Source of the DNA: SCN-70-22 sp046327755
Lineage (GTDB): Bacteria > Gemmatimonadota > Gemmatimonadetes > Gemmatimonadales > Gemmatimonadaceae
Assembly (NCBI GenBank): GCA_046327755.1
Contig: JAXLXW010000004.1
Location: 434,001 to 498,000 of the forward strand
Reading direction: 5' to 3'
Length of the DNA stretch: 64,000 nucleotides
The position numbers and the translations under genes are program-made. The notes under the pieces were generated by a model that was given only the letters and a program-made list of their open reading frames with translations, did no database searches and was not told where the DNA came from. Below, piece by piece: positions 25,906 to 34,634 of the stretch. The stretch's first letter is position 1; every line of letters begins with the position of its first letter.

Positions 25906-26057
25906 ACGCCCGGGACGTTCGACGGCAAGAAGTGTCACGACAGATGCCGCATATCGCGCGTCGGGTGACAGCGCCTTTCTGCGCCTACATCTTGTTGGAA
26001 GCCGCCGCGCTCATCCCGGCACTGACTCGTCCCCTACCCTGCGCTGCTGGAGGTCCC

Positions 26058-26609
26058 ATGCGTCGCCCCACGCTCGCCGTCTCGACCGCATTCGCCGCCG
26101 CCCTGCTCGTGGGCGTCCCGTCCCTCGCGCGCGCGCAGTCGGGAGAGGCGCTCGTCAAGGAACTCGGCGCCTCCACCGCAGTCCCCAATCCGACCTTTCC
26201 CGCGGACAAGTCGCTCACCTATCGCATCGCCTGGAACGTGACCGATGCGCCGGAAAAGCCTGCGGAGATCGCCCCCGGCTTTCGCCGCCCGGCCAACTTC
26301 CTCACGATGACCGACGCCGAAGGGGTGCCGCGCGCGCAGGTCCACCTCGCCATCATCGTCTACGGGCCGGCGGCCAAGTCGCTCCAGCGCAACGAGTACT
26401 ACAAGGCGGCAGCCGGTGCCGACAACGCCAGCATTCCCCTGCTGGAGGCGCTGAACCAGGCGGGAGTGCAGGTCATCGTGTGCGGACAGGCGCTGGCGCA
26501 CCTCAAGATCGGGCGCGAGCAACTGCTCCCGTTCGTGAAGGTGGCCACGTCCGCCACGATGGCGCGGGCGACACTGGCGGCGCAGGGGTACTCGACCTTC
26601 GCGCAGTAG
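26058..26609 (+). CDS. secreted DsrE/DsrF-like family protein
   Basis: A 183-residue product with Shine-Dalgarno GGAGG ahead of ATG 26058. A signal peptide ends at ARAQS. The mature protein has a DsrE-like fold pattern: YRIAWNVTD, QVHLAIIVYGPAAKSL, and LLEALNQAGVQVIVCGQALAHLKI, where the single Cys in VIVCGQ matches the conserved cysteine of DsrE/YchN relatives. Cytosolic relatives carry sulfur; exported ones have no settled role. Its last two codons and stop lie inside an 8-bp tandem array. Confidence 0.8.
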   Translation: MRRPTLAVSTAFAAALLVGVPSLARAQSGEALVKELGASTAVPNPTFPADKSLTYRIAWNVTDAPEKPAEIAPGFRRPANFLTMTDAEGVPRAQVHLAIIVYGPAAKSLQRNEYYKAAAGADNASIPLLEALNQAGVQVIVCGQALAHLKIGREQLLPFVKVATSATMARATLAAQGYSTFAQ

Positions 26610-26648
26610 CGCAGTAGCGCAGTAGCGCAGCAGCGCAGTAGCGCAGTA
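26601..26648 (+). repeat. 8-bp tandem array GCGCAGTA, six units
   Basis: Six units, the fourth reading GCGCAGCA. The array begins with the final Ala and Gln codons, and the TAG stop is formed across the first two units. Because the stop is in the first copy, changes in copy number would not alter the protein. Confidence 0.9.
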
Positions 26649-26705
26649 GCGAACGAGGCGCGCGCGTCCCGGCCACGCCCCTCGGGGGGCGACGCGTGGC
26701 GCGTC

Positions 26706-29513
26706 CTACTGCACCACGAAGACCACCGCCGTACGCCCCGGCACCGTGAATCGCCCGGTGGCCCGCTCCACGCGCGCCGTCGCCGCGCGACGGTCGGCGG
26801 CGTGCGCCGCGCGGTGCACGGGGTGCAGCGTCCAGCGCTTTCCCGCCTCGTCAGGCAGCGCGAGCGACTTCTCGTCAGGCGCGACGTTGACGAGATACAG
26901 CACCTCGCGATAGCGCGCCCCCGGATAGCCCGCGCCATCGAGGTGCCCGACCAGGACGGTCGGGTCCTGCGACGGCCCCGTGTTCTCGAAACGGAGCCTC
27001 GCCCGCACGTCGGCCGAGGTCCGCATCCGGAACAGCGTGGAACTCGACCGGATGCGCAGCAGGTCCAGCGCGGCATCGCGCGTCCAGCGGATGTCGGCCG
27101 GGCGCGGCGCGATCGACGTGTCGGCCAGCACGGGACGCATCACCGACCAATCGCCCTCGTTGCGATGCGCCGGCGGAAGGCCGGCACCGAAGCCGTTGTT
27201 CGTCAGGCTCCAGTCGAGACGGTTGAACCAGTCCCCCGAGTCGAATGAGTCCTTGTCGAGCGACTTGGAGCGGAGGATCTCGATCCCGGCGTGCAGGTAG
27301 GCGATGCCCTGGCTCAGCGCCACGAAGGCGATCCCCAGCACCTGCGCGCGCGCGCGTTCCGCGCGCGACGTCCCGCGCGGGAGGCGCAGCGCGTTGAGGT
27401 CGAACAGGGTGAGGTTGTCGTGATTCTCCACATAGTTCACGACCTCGCCCGGCTCCTGCGCGTAGCCAGCCGGCTGCCCGGCGTAGTCATATGCGGAGAG
27501 AGGGCGCGTGACGCCGTCGCTCCCTTGCAGCTGCACGTCGCGCAGCGTCCCCGCGAGCCCGATGCGCGCCAGGTCCGCGCTTCGCCGCAGCTCCGCGCGA
27601 CGATCGCGCGGCTCGGCGCTTCCGTTGGGGGCATACTGCAGCCCGTTGAGCAGCCCCTGGTTCTGCACCAGCGCCATTCCGCCGTCGCAGCACCCGCCCC
27701 CGCGCAGCGCATCGCGCCCCCGGTCGCTGAACGTGGCGATCCCGCTGCCACCTAACGACCGCTGCGACGCCTGCACGAAGCGCGCGCCGTCGGCCACCTC
27801 GCCGAAATTCCACCCCTCCCCAAGGAGTGGGATGTGCCGTCCACTCGCCGCGTTCACGGCGCGTTGCAGCGCTTCCATCGCCGCGCGCGGCTGGTGCCCC
27901 ATGAGGTCGAACCGGAACGAGTCGATGCGATAGTGCCTCGCCCACGTCGCCGCCGACTCCGCCATCAGCTTCGCCATCATGCGATGCTCGGTGGCGGTGT
28001 TCTCGCAGCAGGTGGAGTGCGCAATCTTCCCGTCGCCATCGAGGCGGTGATAGTAGCCGGGAACGATGCGATCGAGCACCGCCCGCGCGTCCTGCCCCGC
28101 CGCGAAGGTGTGGTTGTAGACCACGTCCATCCCGACGCGCAGCCCCGCGTCGTGCAGCGACTGCACCATCGCCCGGAACTCGCGCGTGCGCGCGAAGGGG
28201 TCGGCCGCGTCGGTGGCGTAGCTCCCTTCCGGCGCGGTGTAGTGCCAGGGATCGTATCCCCAGTTGAAGCAGTCGCGATCGCGCACGGCGCCTACCGCCC
28301 GCTGCTGTTCCTCGGAGTTTGGGGGAGCCGATGCCGGGACTTCCGGCGTGACGCATCCTTGCTCGGGGATGGTCGAGAGATCGTACGTGGGGAGAAGATG
28401 GATGTCGGTGATCCCGGCCGCCCGTAAGGCGCGGAGGTGGCGCATCCCCGCCGACCGAGGCTCGGTGAAGGCGAGGTACTTCCCGCGCCACGCGGCGCGC
28501 ACGCTGGCGTCGCTTGCCGAGAAGTCGCGGATGTGCAGCTCGTAGACCGTGAGGTCGGTCGGCGCCGCGAGCGCCGGCGGGCGGCGGGCGCCACGCCAAC
28601 CGACGGGTTGCGCCGCTGGGTCGTCGAGCGAGAGGAAGACGCTGGCCGCGGAGTTGGCGGTGAGCGCCACCGCATACGGGTCGGTGACGCGATTGCGCAC
28701 CACCCCGGCGCCCGGAACAAAGACGTCCACCGCGTAGTGATACGCCGCGCCTCGCACGTCGCCGGTCGCGCGCCCGCGCCACGTCCCGGTGAGGGAGTCG
28801 AGCACGAGCGCCACCGCGGCGGTGGCTCCGCGCGAACCATTCGGTGAGATGCAGAGCGTCACCGCCCGCGCGGTCGGCGCCCAGACGGCAACCTGCGCCC
28901 CCTGCCGTCCGTTCGCGGCGAGCGTTGCGCCGAGGTCGGGGACGCTCCCAGCGGCGGAGTAGAGGTCGTCCAGGGCGCCGGGGAGCTGGATCCCGGTCGC
29001 GGCAAGGACGCGCCCTTCCGCGTCCTCGCGTACCAGGAGGAGTTGGTCGCGCAGCCGCGCCGCCTGCGTGGACCGCGTGGCCGGCGTGGCCGGCGTTGGG
29101 ACGCTCAGCGTTAGGCGCGCGCCCGCCGGGACGAAGGCGAAGCGCGTCGCGACGTCGGCGGGGAGCGCGGCAGCATCCGCGTCGAGCGCGATGCGTTCAT
29201 CGCTCCCCTGCACCGGGCGCCCGGCTTCGGCACGAAGGGCCGCCGTCTGCGAGCGATAGACGGCGTATCGACCGTCGGCCGGCGCGCCGGGCCATTGCAG
29301 CTGTGTGGCCGTGAGCCAGTAGGCGCGCGCCGTGGCGTCGCTGGTGGCGGCGCGGACGAGGGTGTCCGCGGCGGATGCCGGGCATGCACGCGTCGGTGCC
29401 TGCGCCGTGGCAGGAGTGGGGAGGAGAAACGTCGCGACCGCGAGGACAGGGAGCAGTGCCAGCGGTCGCGCGACGGGAACGCGTGAGGGAGCGTGGGCGA
29501 ATCGCACCCTCAC
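26706..29513 (-). CDS. pulA: secreted pullulanase-type alpha-1,6-glucosidase (GH13)
   Basis: A 935-residue protein from GTG 29513 with a signal peptide ending near ATAQA. N-terminal beta domains include a CBM48-like region (AVWAPTARAVTLCI). The GH13 barrel has GMDVVYNHTF (region I), RIDSFRFDLMGHQP (nucleophile Asp), LLGEGWNFGE (acid/base Glu) and YVENHDNLTLFD (third Asp). The insert DGKIAHSTCCENTATEHRMM is typical of the pullulanase-type debranching branch. It hydrolyses alpha-1,6 links in pullulan, glycogen or amylopectin, probably outside the cytoplasm. The gene starts 15 bp after the sulfatase-fold gene, in the same unit. Confidence 0.92.
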   Translation of the reverse strand: MRVRFAHAPSRVPVARPLALLPVLAVATFLLPTPATAQAPTRACPASAADTLVRAATSDATARAYWLTATQLQWPGAPADGRYAVYRSQTAALRAEAGRPVQGSDERIALDADAAALPADVATRFAFVPAGARLTLSVPTPATPATRSTQAARLRDQLLLVREDAEGRVLAATGIQLPGALDDLYSAAGSVPDLGATLAANGRQGAQVAVWAPTARAVTLCISPNGSRGATAAVALVLDSLTGTWRGRATGDVRGAAYHYAVDVFVPGAGVVRNRVTDPYAVALTANSAASVFLSLDDPAAQPVGWRGARRPPALAAPTDLTVYELHIRDFSASDASVRAAWRGKYLAFTEPRSAGMRHLRALRAAGITDIHLLPTYDLSTIPEQGCVTPEVPASAPPNSEEQQRAVGAVRDRDCFNWGYDPWHYTAPEGSYATDAADPFARTREFRAMVQSLHDAGLRVGMDVVYNHTFAAGQDARAVLDRIVPGYYHRLDGDGKIAHSTCCENTATEHRMMAKLMAESAATWARHYRIDSFRFDLMGHQPRAAMEALQRAVNAASGRHIPLLGEGWNFGEVADGARFVQASQRSLGGSGIATFSDRGRDALRGGGCCDGGMALVQNQGLLNGLQYAPNGSAEPRDRRAELRRSADLARIGLAGTLRDVQLQGSDGVTRPLSAYDYAGQPAGYAQEPGEVVNYVENHDNLTLFDLNALRLPRGTSRAERARAQVLGIAFVALSQGIAYLHAGIEILRSKSLDKDSFDSGDWFNRLDWSLTNNGFGAGLPPAHRNEGDWSVMRPVLADTSIAPRPADIRWTRDAALDLLRIRSSSTLFRMRTSADVRARLRFENTGPSQDPTVLVGHLDGAGYPGARYREVLYLVNVAPDEKSLALPDEAGKRWTLHPVHRAAHAADRRAATARVERATGRFTVPGRTAVVFVVQ

Positions 29514-29528
29514 ATGGTACGATGAGCG

Positions 29529-31391
29529 CTAGCGCTCGCCAAGCGTGACTTCGCCGGCCGACGTCTTGCGGCTGACCCCGAGGAGCCAGGAGCGAAGCTG
29601 AATCACGCTTGGCCACATCGCGGGATCCTTCGCGAGATCCCGGTCCTCGTCGACGTCGTCGGCGATTCGGTACAGCTGCGGCGCGGCCTTCATCGGCTCC
29701 ACATAGTGCAACCCATCGAGTACGAGCGACCGAAACGTCTTCGAGGTCTTGCCGTCGTCGTTCTGCAGTTCGGAGTAAATCGGGCTCACCGCTCCTCCGC
29801 CCTGCCACTGCGACGCCAGCGACAGTCCGGGCAATGCGCTGCTGTCCGCCCCCGACAGGTCCACGATGGTCGCCGCGAGGTCACGGAGGGAGACCGGCGT
29901 CGCGACCCGCGTGCCGGCCGGCACACGCGCCGGTGCAACGATCAGCAGCGGCACCTCGAGCAGCTGCCGATACAGCGAGTTGCCGTGGTCAAAGACGCCG
30001 TGCCTCCCGAACTGCTCGCCGTGGTCCGCCGTCACGACGAGGATCGTGTTTTCCCACACGCCGCGCGAGCGCAGCGACGCCACCAGGCGACCGATCTCCG
30101 CATCGGCGGAGAGGATCGACTCGTCATACGCGGCCCGCTCCGCCTCCAACTCGTGGGGGAGCATACGATCCCTGTACCGGCGCGACCCCGGGCCAAATCC
30201 TGCGTGCCCGATGAGCCAGTTCTTTCTCGCGGTGTCCGGGCCGAAGCGACCCCGGTATGGCGCCTTCGGGAGATACGGCTCGTGGGCCTCCATGTAGTTC
30301 AGGAATGCAAAGAACGGTCGTCGCGATTCGGTCCCCGCATCCAACCACGAGAGGAAACGGCGGTTGACCTCGTCGGCTCGCACGCGCCCCGGGTCATCGT
30401 GGTAGCCCAGGACACGGCGCACGCGTTCCATGCGGCTGACCCGCGTCGAGAGCGAGGTGCTCAGCACCGCCTGCCCGATCGTAAGCCCGCGGTCGCGGAA
30501 GCGAGAAAAGCCGCGTCCGATCCCTGCGGCTTGGCTCGCGAAATAGACGTTGGCGGAGAAGCCACCGGTGCGATACCCGCGTCCCGCCAGGACCTCGGCC
30601 AGCGTGGGGTACGTCGCGTCGAGGGGGGCGTACAGGTTCGTCTTCAGCTCGCTCGGATACCGCCCGGTCATGATGCTGGCGTGCGACGGGAGCGTCCACG
30701 GCGCGGTGGCCCATGCGTGCTCGAAGAGGACGCCGTCCCTGGCGAGCGAGTCGAGCGCCGGGGTGTTCTCGCGCCCGTAGCCGTACAGGTGCAACGAGCG
30801 CGCGCGCACCGTGTCGAGGATGAGCAGCACGACGTTCGGCGCCCCGGCCTCCGCCGATGGCAAGGTGGCGAGCGAACGCCGCTCGCCCCACGCGCGCCCG
30901 CCAACTGCAACGCTGGCGGCGGCGAACACCATGGCGGCGACCGCCGGGAGGGCACGACGCGCCAGCGCCTCGAGCTTCCGCGGGGTGCGGAGCGCCCATC
31001 GCGAAACCTGCACACCCACGCCCGCTGCCAGCATGAGGACGCCGAACAGGTGTAACTGGTCGAAGAGGAAGAGCAACCCGGCCACACCCGCGGCGACGGC
31101 GCCGACGATGGCGGCACGCGCGGCGGTCGGCGCGCCCAACCATCGGACGCTCAACCACGCCGCGCCGGCGATGCCCGGAAAGACCACGGCGTAGATGAGC
31201 GGGCCCATCCACCAGCCGTCGGGTCCTATCGTCAGCTGCATGCCATGGCTCGGCAGCGCGCGCAACCAGCGCACGACCAGCTCGAGCTCGCTCGTCAGGA
31301 GACCGACGGCAAGGGCCAGCTGAAGGCAGGTCCATAGGCTGACGGCCGTCCGTTCATTCGGCGCATCAAGCGCGCTGGACGAGTCGGGCAT
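29529..31391 (-). CDS. membrane-anchored sulfatase-fold enzyme with Thr in place of formylglycine
   Basis: The start is ATG 31391 (MPDSSSALD), giving 620 residues. About five N-terminal TM helices (residues ~17-165) are followed by an alkaline-phosphatase-superfamily domain: VVLLILDTVRA (metal Asp193), APWTLPSHASIMTGRYP, and ILVVTADHGEQFGRHG (metal Asp/His). Classical sulfatases have C/S-x-P-x-R at the nucleophile; here it is T233-L-P-S-H237. Thr is the nucleophile in the related phosphoglycerol and phosphoethanolamine transferases, so a phosphotransferase or phosphohydrolase role is at least as likely as sulfate ester cleavage. It is first in a unit with pullulanase. Confidence 0.85.
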   Translation of the reverse strand: MPDSSSALDAPNERTAVSLWTCLQLALAVGLLTSELELVVRWLRALPSHGMQLTIGPDGWWMGPLIYAVVFPGIAGAAWLSVRWLGAPTAARAAIVGAVAAGVAGLLFLFDQLHLFGVLMLAAGVGVQVSRWALRTPRKLEALARRALPAVAAMVFAAASVAVGGRAWGERRSLATLPSAEAGAPNVVLLILDTVRARSLHLYGYGRENTPALDSLARDGVLFEHAWATAPWTLPSHASIMTGRYPSELKTNLYAPLDATYPTLAEVLAGRGYRTGGFSANVYFASQAAGIGRGFSRFRDRGLTIGQAVLSTSLSTRVSRMERVRRVLGYHDDPGRVRADEVNRRFLSWLDAGTESRRPFFAFLNYMEAHEPYLPKAPYRGRFGPDTARKNWLIGHAGFGPGSRRYRDRMLPHELEAERAAYDESILSADAEIGRLVASLRSRGVWENTILVVTADHGEQFGRHGVFDHGNSLYRQLLEVPLLIVAPARVPAGTRVATPVSLRDLAATIVDLSGADSSALPGLSLASQWQGGGAVSPIYSELQNDDGKTSKTFRSLVLDGLHYVEPMKAAPQLYRIADDVDEDRDLAKDPAMWPSVIQLRSWLLGVSRKTSAGEVTLGER

Positions 31392-31463
31392 GGGCGCGTT
31401 CTCGCGGAGGTCATCCGCTGCTCGATGGCGACCCGGGAGGTGCCGCCCCGGCAACGGCGACCT

Positions 31464-31469
31464 ACACTA
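31464..31469 (-). promoter_or_regulatory. candidate -10 element TAGTGT for the sulfatase-fold/pullulanase unit
   Basis: On the minus strand TAGTGT puts a start point near 31457, with the CRP-like dyad centred about 42 bp upstream, the class II activator position. It is about 75 bp before ATG 31391. Confidence 0.4.
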
Positions 31470-31489
31470 TCGCAACATGTCGCCGCATC

Positions 31490-31509
31490 CCTGTGACGAA
31501 TATCACAGG
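31490..31509. promoter_or_regulatory. CRP/FNR-family binding site, perfect dyad
   Basis: CCTGTGACGAATATCACAGG has perfect 7-bp arms and matches the CRP consensus TGTGA-N6-TCACA exactly. It lies 99 bp upstream of the sulfatase-fold start, in the gap after the kinase gene end, so the only gene it can control by proximity is the sulfatase-fold/pullulanase unit. Confidence 0.75.
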
Positions 31510-31591
31510 AGACGCGAGCGCCACGCTCGAGGCCGCCCGCCAGACGCAACGCCCTGCGGTCCCCCCTCACCCTACCTCGCCCGGCTTCGCC

Positions 31592-33895
31592 CTACTTCGC
31601 CCCTCCGCCGATCGCCCGCGCGCGCGCCTCGAGCTTCGCCGCGTCATCGCCGCGCCCAAGCGTGCGCAGCAACGCCGCGTACTCGGTGAGCACTTCCTTG
31701 ACACCCGGCGATTCAAGCCCAAGCGCCTTCTCGCGGATGAACAGCGCGCGCTGGTAGTGCCCTTCCGCCTCACGAGTCCGCCCCGCATCGCGCAGGACAT
31801 TGCCAAGGTCGAGCTCGGCAGTGGCGACGCTCGGATGATCGGGGGCCACGCGCTTCCCCAGGATCTCCAGCGCGCGCTGCAGGCGCTGTTCCGCCTGCGG
31901 GTACCGTTTCCGCTTCCAGTCGATCTCGCCGAGGTTGATGTTGATCGACGCGATGTTCTGGTGCTCCGGCCCCAGCGAGGTCGAGAGCGCGGCCTCCGCG
32001 CGCTCGTAGTACTGCGCCGCCTCGTCGTACCGCTGCAGGCCGTAGTACACGACGCCCAGGTTGCTCAGCGTCCGCCCCACGTCGGGGTGATCGGCCCCCG
32101 CCGCGCGCTCGATCATGGTCAGCGCGCGACGATACACCGGCTCCGCCTCTGCATAACGAGCCTGGGCCAGGTAGCTCCCGGCCAAATTGCGCAGCAGGCG
32201 CGCGAAGTCGACGTCGTCGCCCCCCTTCGCCGCCGATCGAATCGCCACCCCGCGCGTGAGGAGCGACTCCGCCTCGGCAAAGCGCCCGCGCGTGATATAC
32301 ATCCCGCCAAGCCCGTTGAGGAGCGGGACGAGCGAGGTGTCCCCGGTCCCGTGCGCCGCCTCAGCGCCCGACAGCGAGACCTTGTAGAGCGACTCGGCGA
32401 CGGCGAAGCGCCCCTGCTGCTGCGCCAGCCGCGCGAGCTCGTATCGCGCCGACTGCGCCGACGGCGTGTCGCCCGCTCCACTGCCACCGACACCGCGGCG
32501 GCCGATCGAGTCGCGAATGGCCAGTGCGTGCTCGAGCAGAGGCTGCGCCTGCGTCAGGAGCCCCATCTCGCGGTAGACCGTCCCCATCGTCTCCATCATC
32601 TGCGCCTGCACCGCGGGCTGTCCCGCCAGTTCGGTCCCGATCCGTTCGGCGCCGCGGTCGAGGATCTCGCGTGCGGTCACCGTGTTGCCGCGCGCCTCGC
32701 TGGGGTCCGACGTGCGGAAGAGCCCGGTGAGGAACGAGGCGACCTGGCGCGACGTCTCGGCCTCACGTCGGGCGAGCGCCTCGGCGCGTCGTGCGCGCAC
32801 GAGGGCGATGGAGGCCACGGCCAGCCCCGCGACGAGCGCAACGCTGACGACCGCTGCCGCGCCGACCATGACGCGATTGCGCCTGGCGAATCGCGACGCG
32901 CGATACCAGGCCGACGGCGGGCGCGCCGTGACCGGCTCGAGGTTGAGGAATCGCTGGAGGTCGCTGGCAATCCCGTTGACCGTCTCGTAGCGGCGCGCGC
33001 GATCGGGATCGAGCGCCTTCATCACGATCCAGTCGACGTCCCCGCGCAGCTCGCGCTGCAGCCCGCGCACGTCGGTGCGGCGGTCCGAGGAGACCGAGAC
33101 GGCCTTCTGCCCCAGCGTCTGCACCTTGGCGCTGGGGGTGCTGACCCGCGCGTCGCGCCCCGCCAGCTGCACCATGAAGGCGGGGTACCCCATCTCGGTG
33201 GGGTCGAGCGGGAGCTTCCCCACCAGGAGCTCGTACAGGACCACCCCTAACGAGTAGACGTCCGTGCGCGTGTCGACGTCGAGGGCGCTGGGGTCGGCCT
33301 GCTCGGGGCTCATGTAGGCCGGCGTCCCGATCGCCTGCCCCACCTCGGTGAGGAGCGTGCGCTCGGTGAGCGGGGTCGAGAGCGCCTTGGCGATGCCGAA
33401 GTCGATGACCTTGGGGACGGGCTGGCCGTCCTGCAGCATCACCAGGATGTTCGTCGGCTTGAGGTCGCGGTGAATGACCCCCTTCTGGTGCGCGTGCTGG
33501 ACCGCGTGGCACACCTCGATGAAGAGCGTGAGGCGCTCGCGCGTCGGGAGCCGGTTCGTGTCGCAGAAGTCGGTGATGGGAATCCCCTTCACCAGCTCCA
33601 TCACGAAGTACGGGCGTCCATCCGCCGTCACCCCGCCATCGAGCACCTTGGCGATGCTCGGGTGCTCCATCACGGCGAGCGCTTGCCGTTCGGCGTCGAA
33701 GCGGGCGACGACTTCGTCGGTGTCCATCCCCGCCTTGATCACCTTGAGCGCCACGCGGCGCCGCACCGGCTCCAGCTGTTCCGCCTCGTACACCAGTCCC
33801 ATCCCGCCCTGCCCCAGCAGCTGCAGGATGCGATAGGGGCCGATGCGCTCCCCTAACGCCGCGGTGCCGCCGGCGGTCGCCTGGCGCCCCGTCAC
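31592..33895 (-). CDS. Ser/Thr protein kinase with TM helix and TPR sensor domain
   Basis: A 767-residue protein from GTG 33895. Residues ~20-320 are a Hanks-type kinase: Gly loop LGQGGMGLVYEAE, ATP-anchoring Lys51 (VALKVIK), HRDLKPTN (catalytic Asp144), DFG Asp165, and GTPAYMSPEQ. One TM helix spans ~343-366. The C-terminal ~370 residues hold TPR repeats (AEPVYRRALTMIERAAGADHP, AAQYYERAEAALSTSLGPEH) of the Kinesin-light-chain-like type. This layout is standard for STPK-TPR proteins. The substrate is not visible from context. Confidence 0.93.
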   Translation of the reverse strand: MTGRQATAGGTAALGERIGPYRILQLLGQGGMGLVYEAEQLEPVRRRVALKVIKAGMDTDEVVARFDAERQALAVMEHPSIAKVLDGGVTADGRPYFVMELVKGIPITDFCDTNRLPTRERLTLFIEVCHAVQHAHQKGVIHRDLKPTNILVMLQDGQPVPKVIDFGIAKALSTPLTERTLLTEVGQAIGTPAYMSPEQADPSALDVDTRTDVYSLGVVLYELLVGKLPLDPTEMGYPAFMVQLAGRDARVSTPSAKVQTLGQKAVSVSSDRRTDVRGLQRELRGDVDWIVMKALDPDRARRYETVNGIASDLQRFLNLEPVTARPPSAWYRASRFARRNRVMVGAAAVVSVALVAGLAVASIALVRARRAEALARREAETSRQVASFLTGLFRTSDPSEARGNTVTAREILDRGAERIGTELAGQPAVQAQMMETMGTVYREMGLLTQAQPLLEHALAIRDSIGRRGVGGSGAGDTPSAQSARYELARLAQQQGRFAVAESLYKVSLSGAEAAHGTGDTSLVPLLNGLGGMYITRGRFAEAESLLTRGVAIRSAAKGGDDVDFARLLRNLAGSYLAQARYAEAEPVYRRALTMIERAAGADHPDVGRTLSNLGVVYYGLQRYDEAAQYYERAEAALSTSLGPEHQNIASININLGEIDWKRKRYPQAEQRLQRALEILGKRVAPDHPSVATAELDLGNVLRDAGRTREAEGHYQRALFIREKALGLESPGVKEVLTEYAALLRTLGRGDDAAKLEARARAIGGGAK

Positions 33896-33944
33896 GACAA
33901 CCCGGCGCCTGGCGTGGCGACGACCCCGCGCACGTGCCGACGCA

Positions 33945-34352
33945 TCAATTGACGATGATGTCCGGGTCGATCACGACCTCGCGCACCCCTTCGCCCGGGA
34001 TGCGGCACTGCAGCGTGACGTTGTAGCCGTAGGTCCCTCGCGTCCGCGCGCCGCGGGCGCGCGCCGACGTTCCCCCGCGCGACGGATTGCCGGCGAACGG
34101 CCACTGCTGCGCGTCGTCCTTCAGCGAGATGACAATCGAGTCGGAGGCGACCTGTCCGGTCATGCGCCATTCGACGTCGTCGCCGACGGAGACGGTCACG
34201 CGCGGCGGCGTCACGAAGGCTTCGCGATTGCCGGCGGGGCAGTGGACCATCACTTGCGCCGTCCTCGCCTGGTGGGTGCCCGCGGCGGTGAGCGCGGTGG
34301 TCGCGGCGGTTGCCGCGACGAGGCTGGCGACGATGAACGGGAGGCGTGTCAT
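33945..34352 (-). CDS. small secreted beta-sandwich protein, possibly cupredoxin-like without copper ligands
   Basis: A 135-residue product from ATG 34352, with a signal peptide (MTRLPFIVASLVAATAATTALTAAG). PPRVTVSVGDDVEWRMTG resembles the first strands of a cupredoxin, but the usual His...Cys-x-x-His-x-x-x-Met set is absent; two Cys (HCPAG and LQCRIP) may form a disulfide. It is transcribed toward the kinase 49 bp downstream, so they may share a message. Confidence 0.65.
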   Translation of the reverse strand: MTRLPFIVASLVAATAATTALTAAGTHQARTAQVMVHCPAGNREAFVTPPRVTVSVGDDVEWRMTGQVASDSIVISLKDDAQQWPFAGNPSRGGTSARARGARTRGTYGYNVTLQCRIPGEGVREVVIDPDIIVN

Positions 34353-34458
34353 GCGCGGGTGGGAGGGGGGTAGTCGCAACGACCGCCACGACGGCGGCGT
34401 CGCGCGACGCGGCACGAGGCCCGTCGGGGATCCCTTTCGTGGGGTGACGGGCTCATTC

Positions 34459-34487
34459 ATTGTGTAGGGCGTCGCTGCGGTTGTCAA
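34459..34487 (-). promoter_or_regulatory. sigma70-type promoter TTGACA-N17-CACAAT
   Basis: A consensus -35 hexamer (34482-34487) with a 17-bp spacer to CACAAT (34459-34464), pointing toward the small secreted protein gene. The expected start is near 34452, leaving a leader of about 100 nt. Confidence 0.5.
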
Positions 34488-34634
34488 ACGGGCGGACGCT
34501 CGGTCACCTGGAGTCCGCCTTTCATCACGCGCCGAAGCCCCGTCCCGGCGCATGCGTCTATCGTCAGGTGGCCCGTCGGTCCTGGATACGCGACCCACGG
34601 AGCGACCCGCGTCCACCCGCACCGGGAGCATCGC

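Noticed and set aside
25933..25970. TGTCAC ... GTGACA inverted pair upstream of the DsrE gene
   Set aside because: Arms are only 6 bp and 26 bp apart, which is easily chance in this sequence.
31493..33250. 585-codon frame opposite the Ser/Thr kinase
   Set aside because: Arg-rich shadow; kinase motifs on the minus strand are complete.
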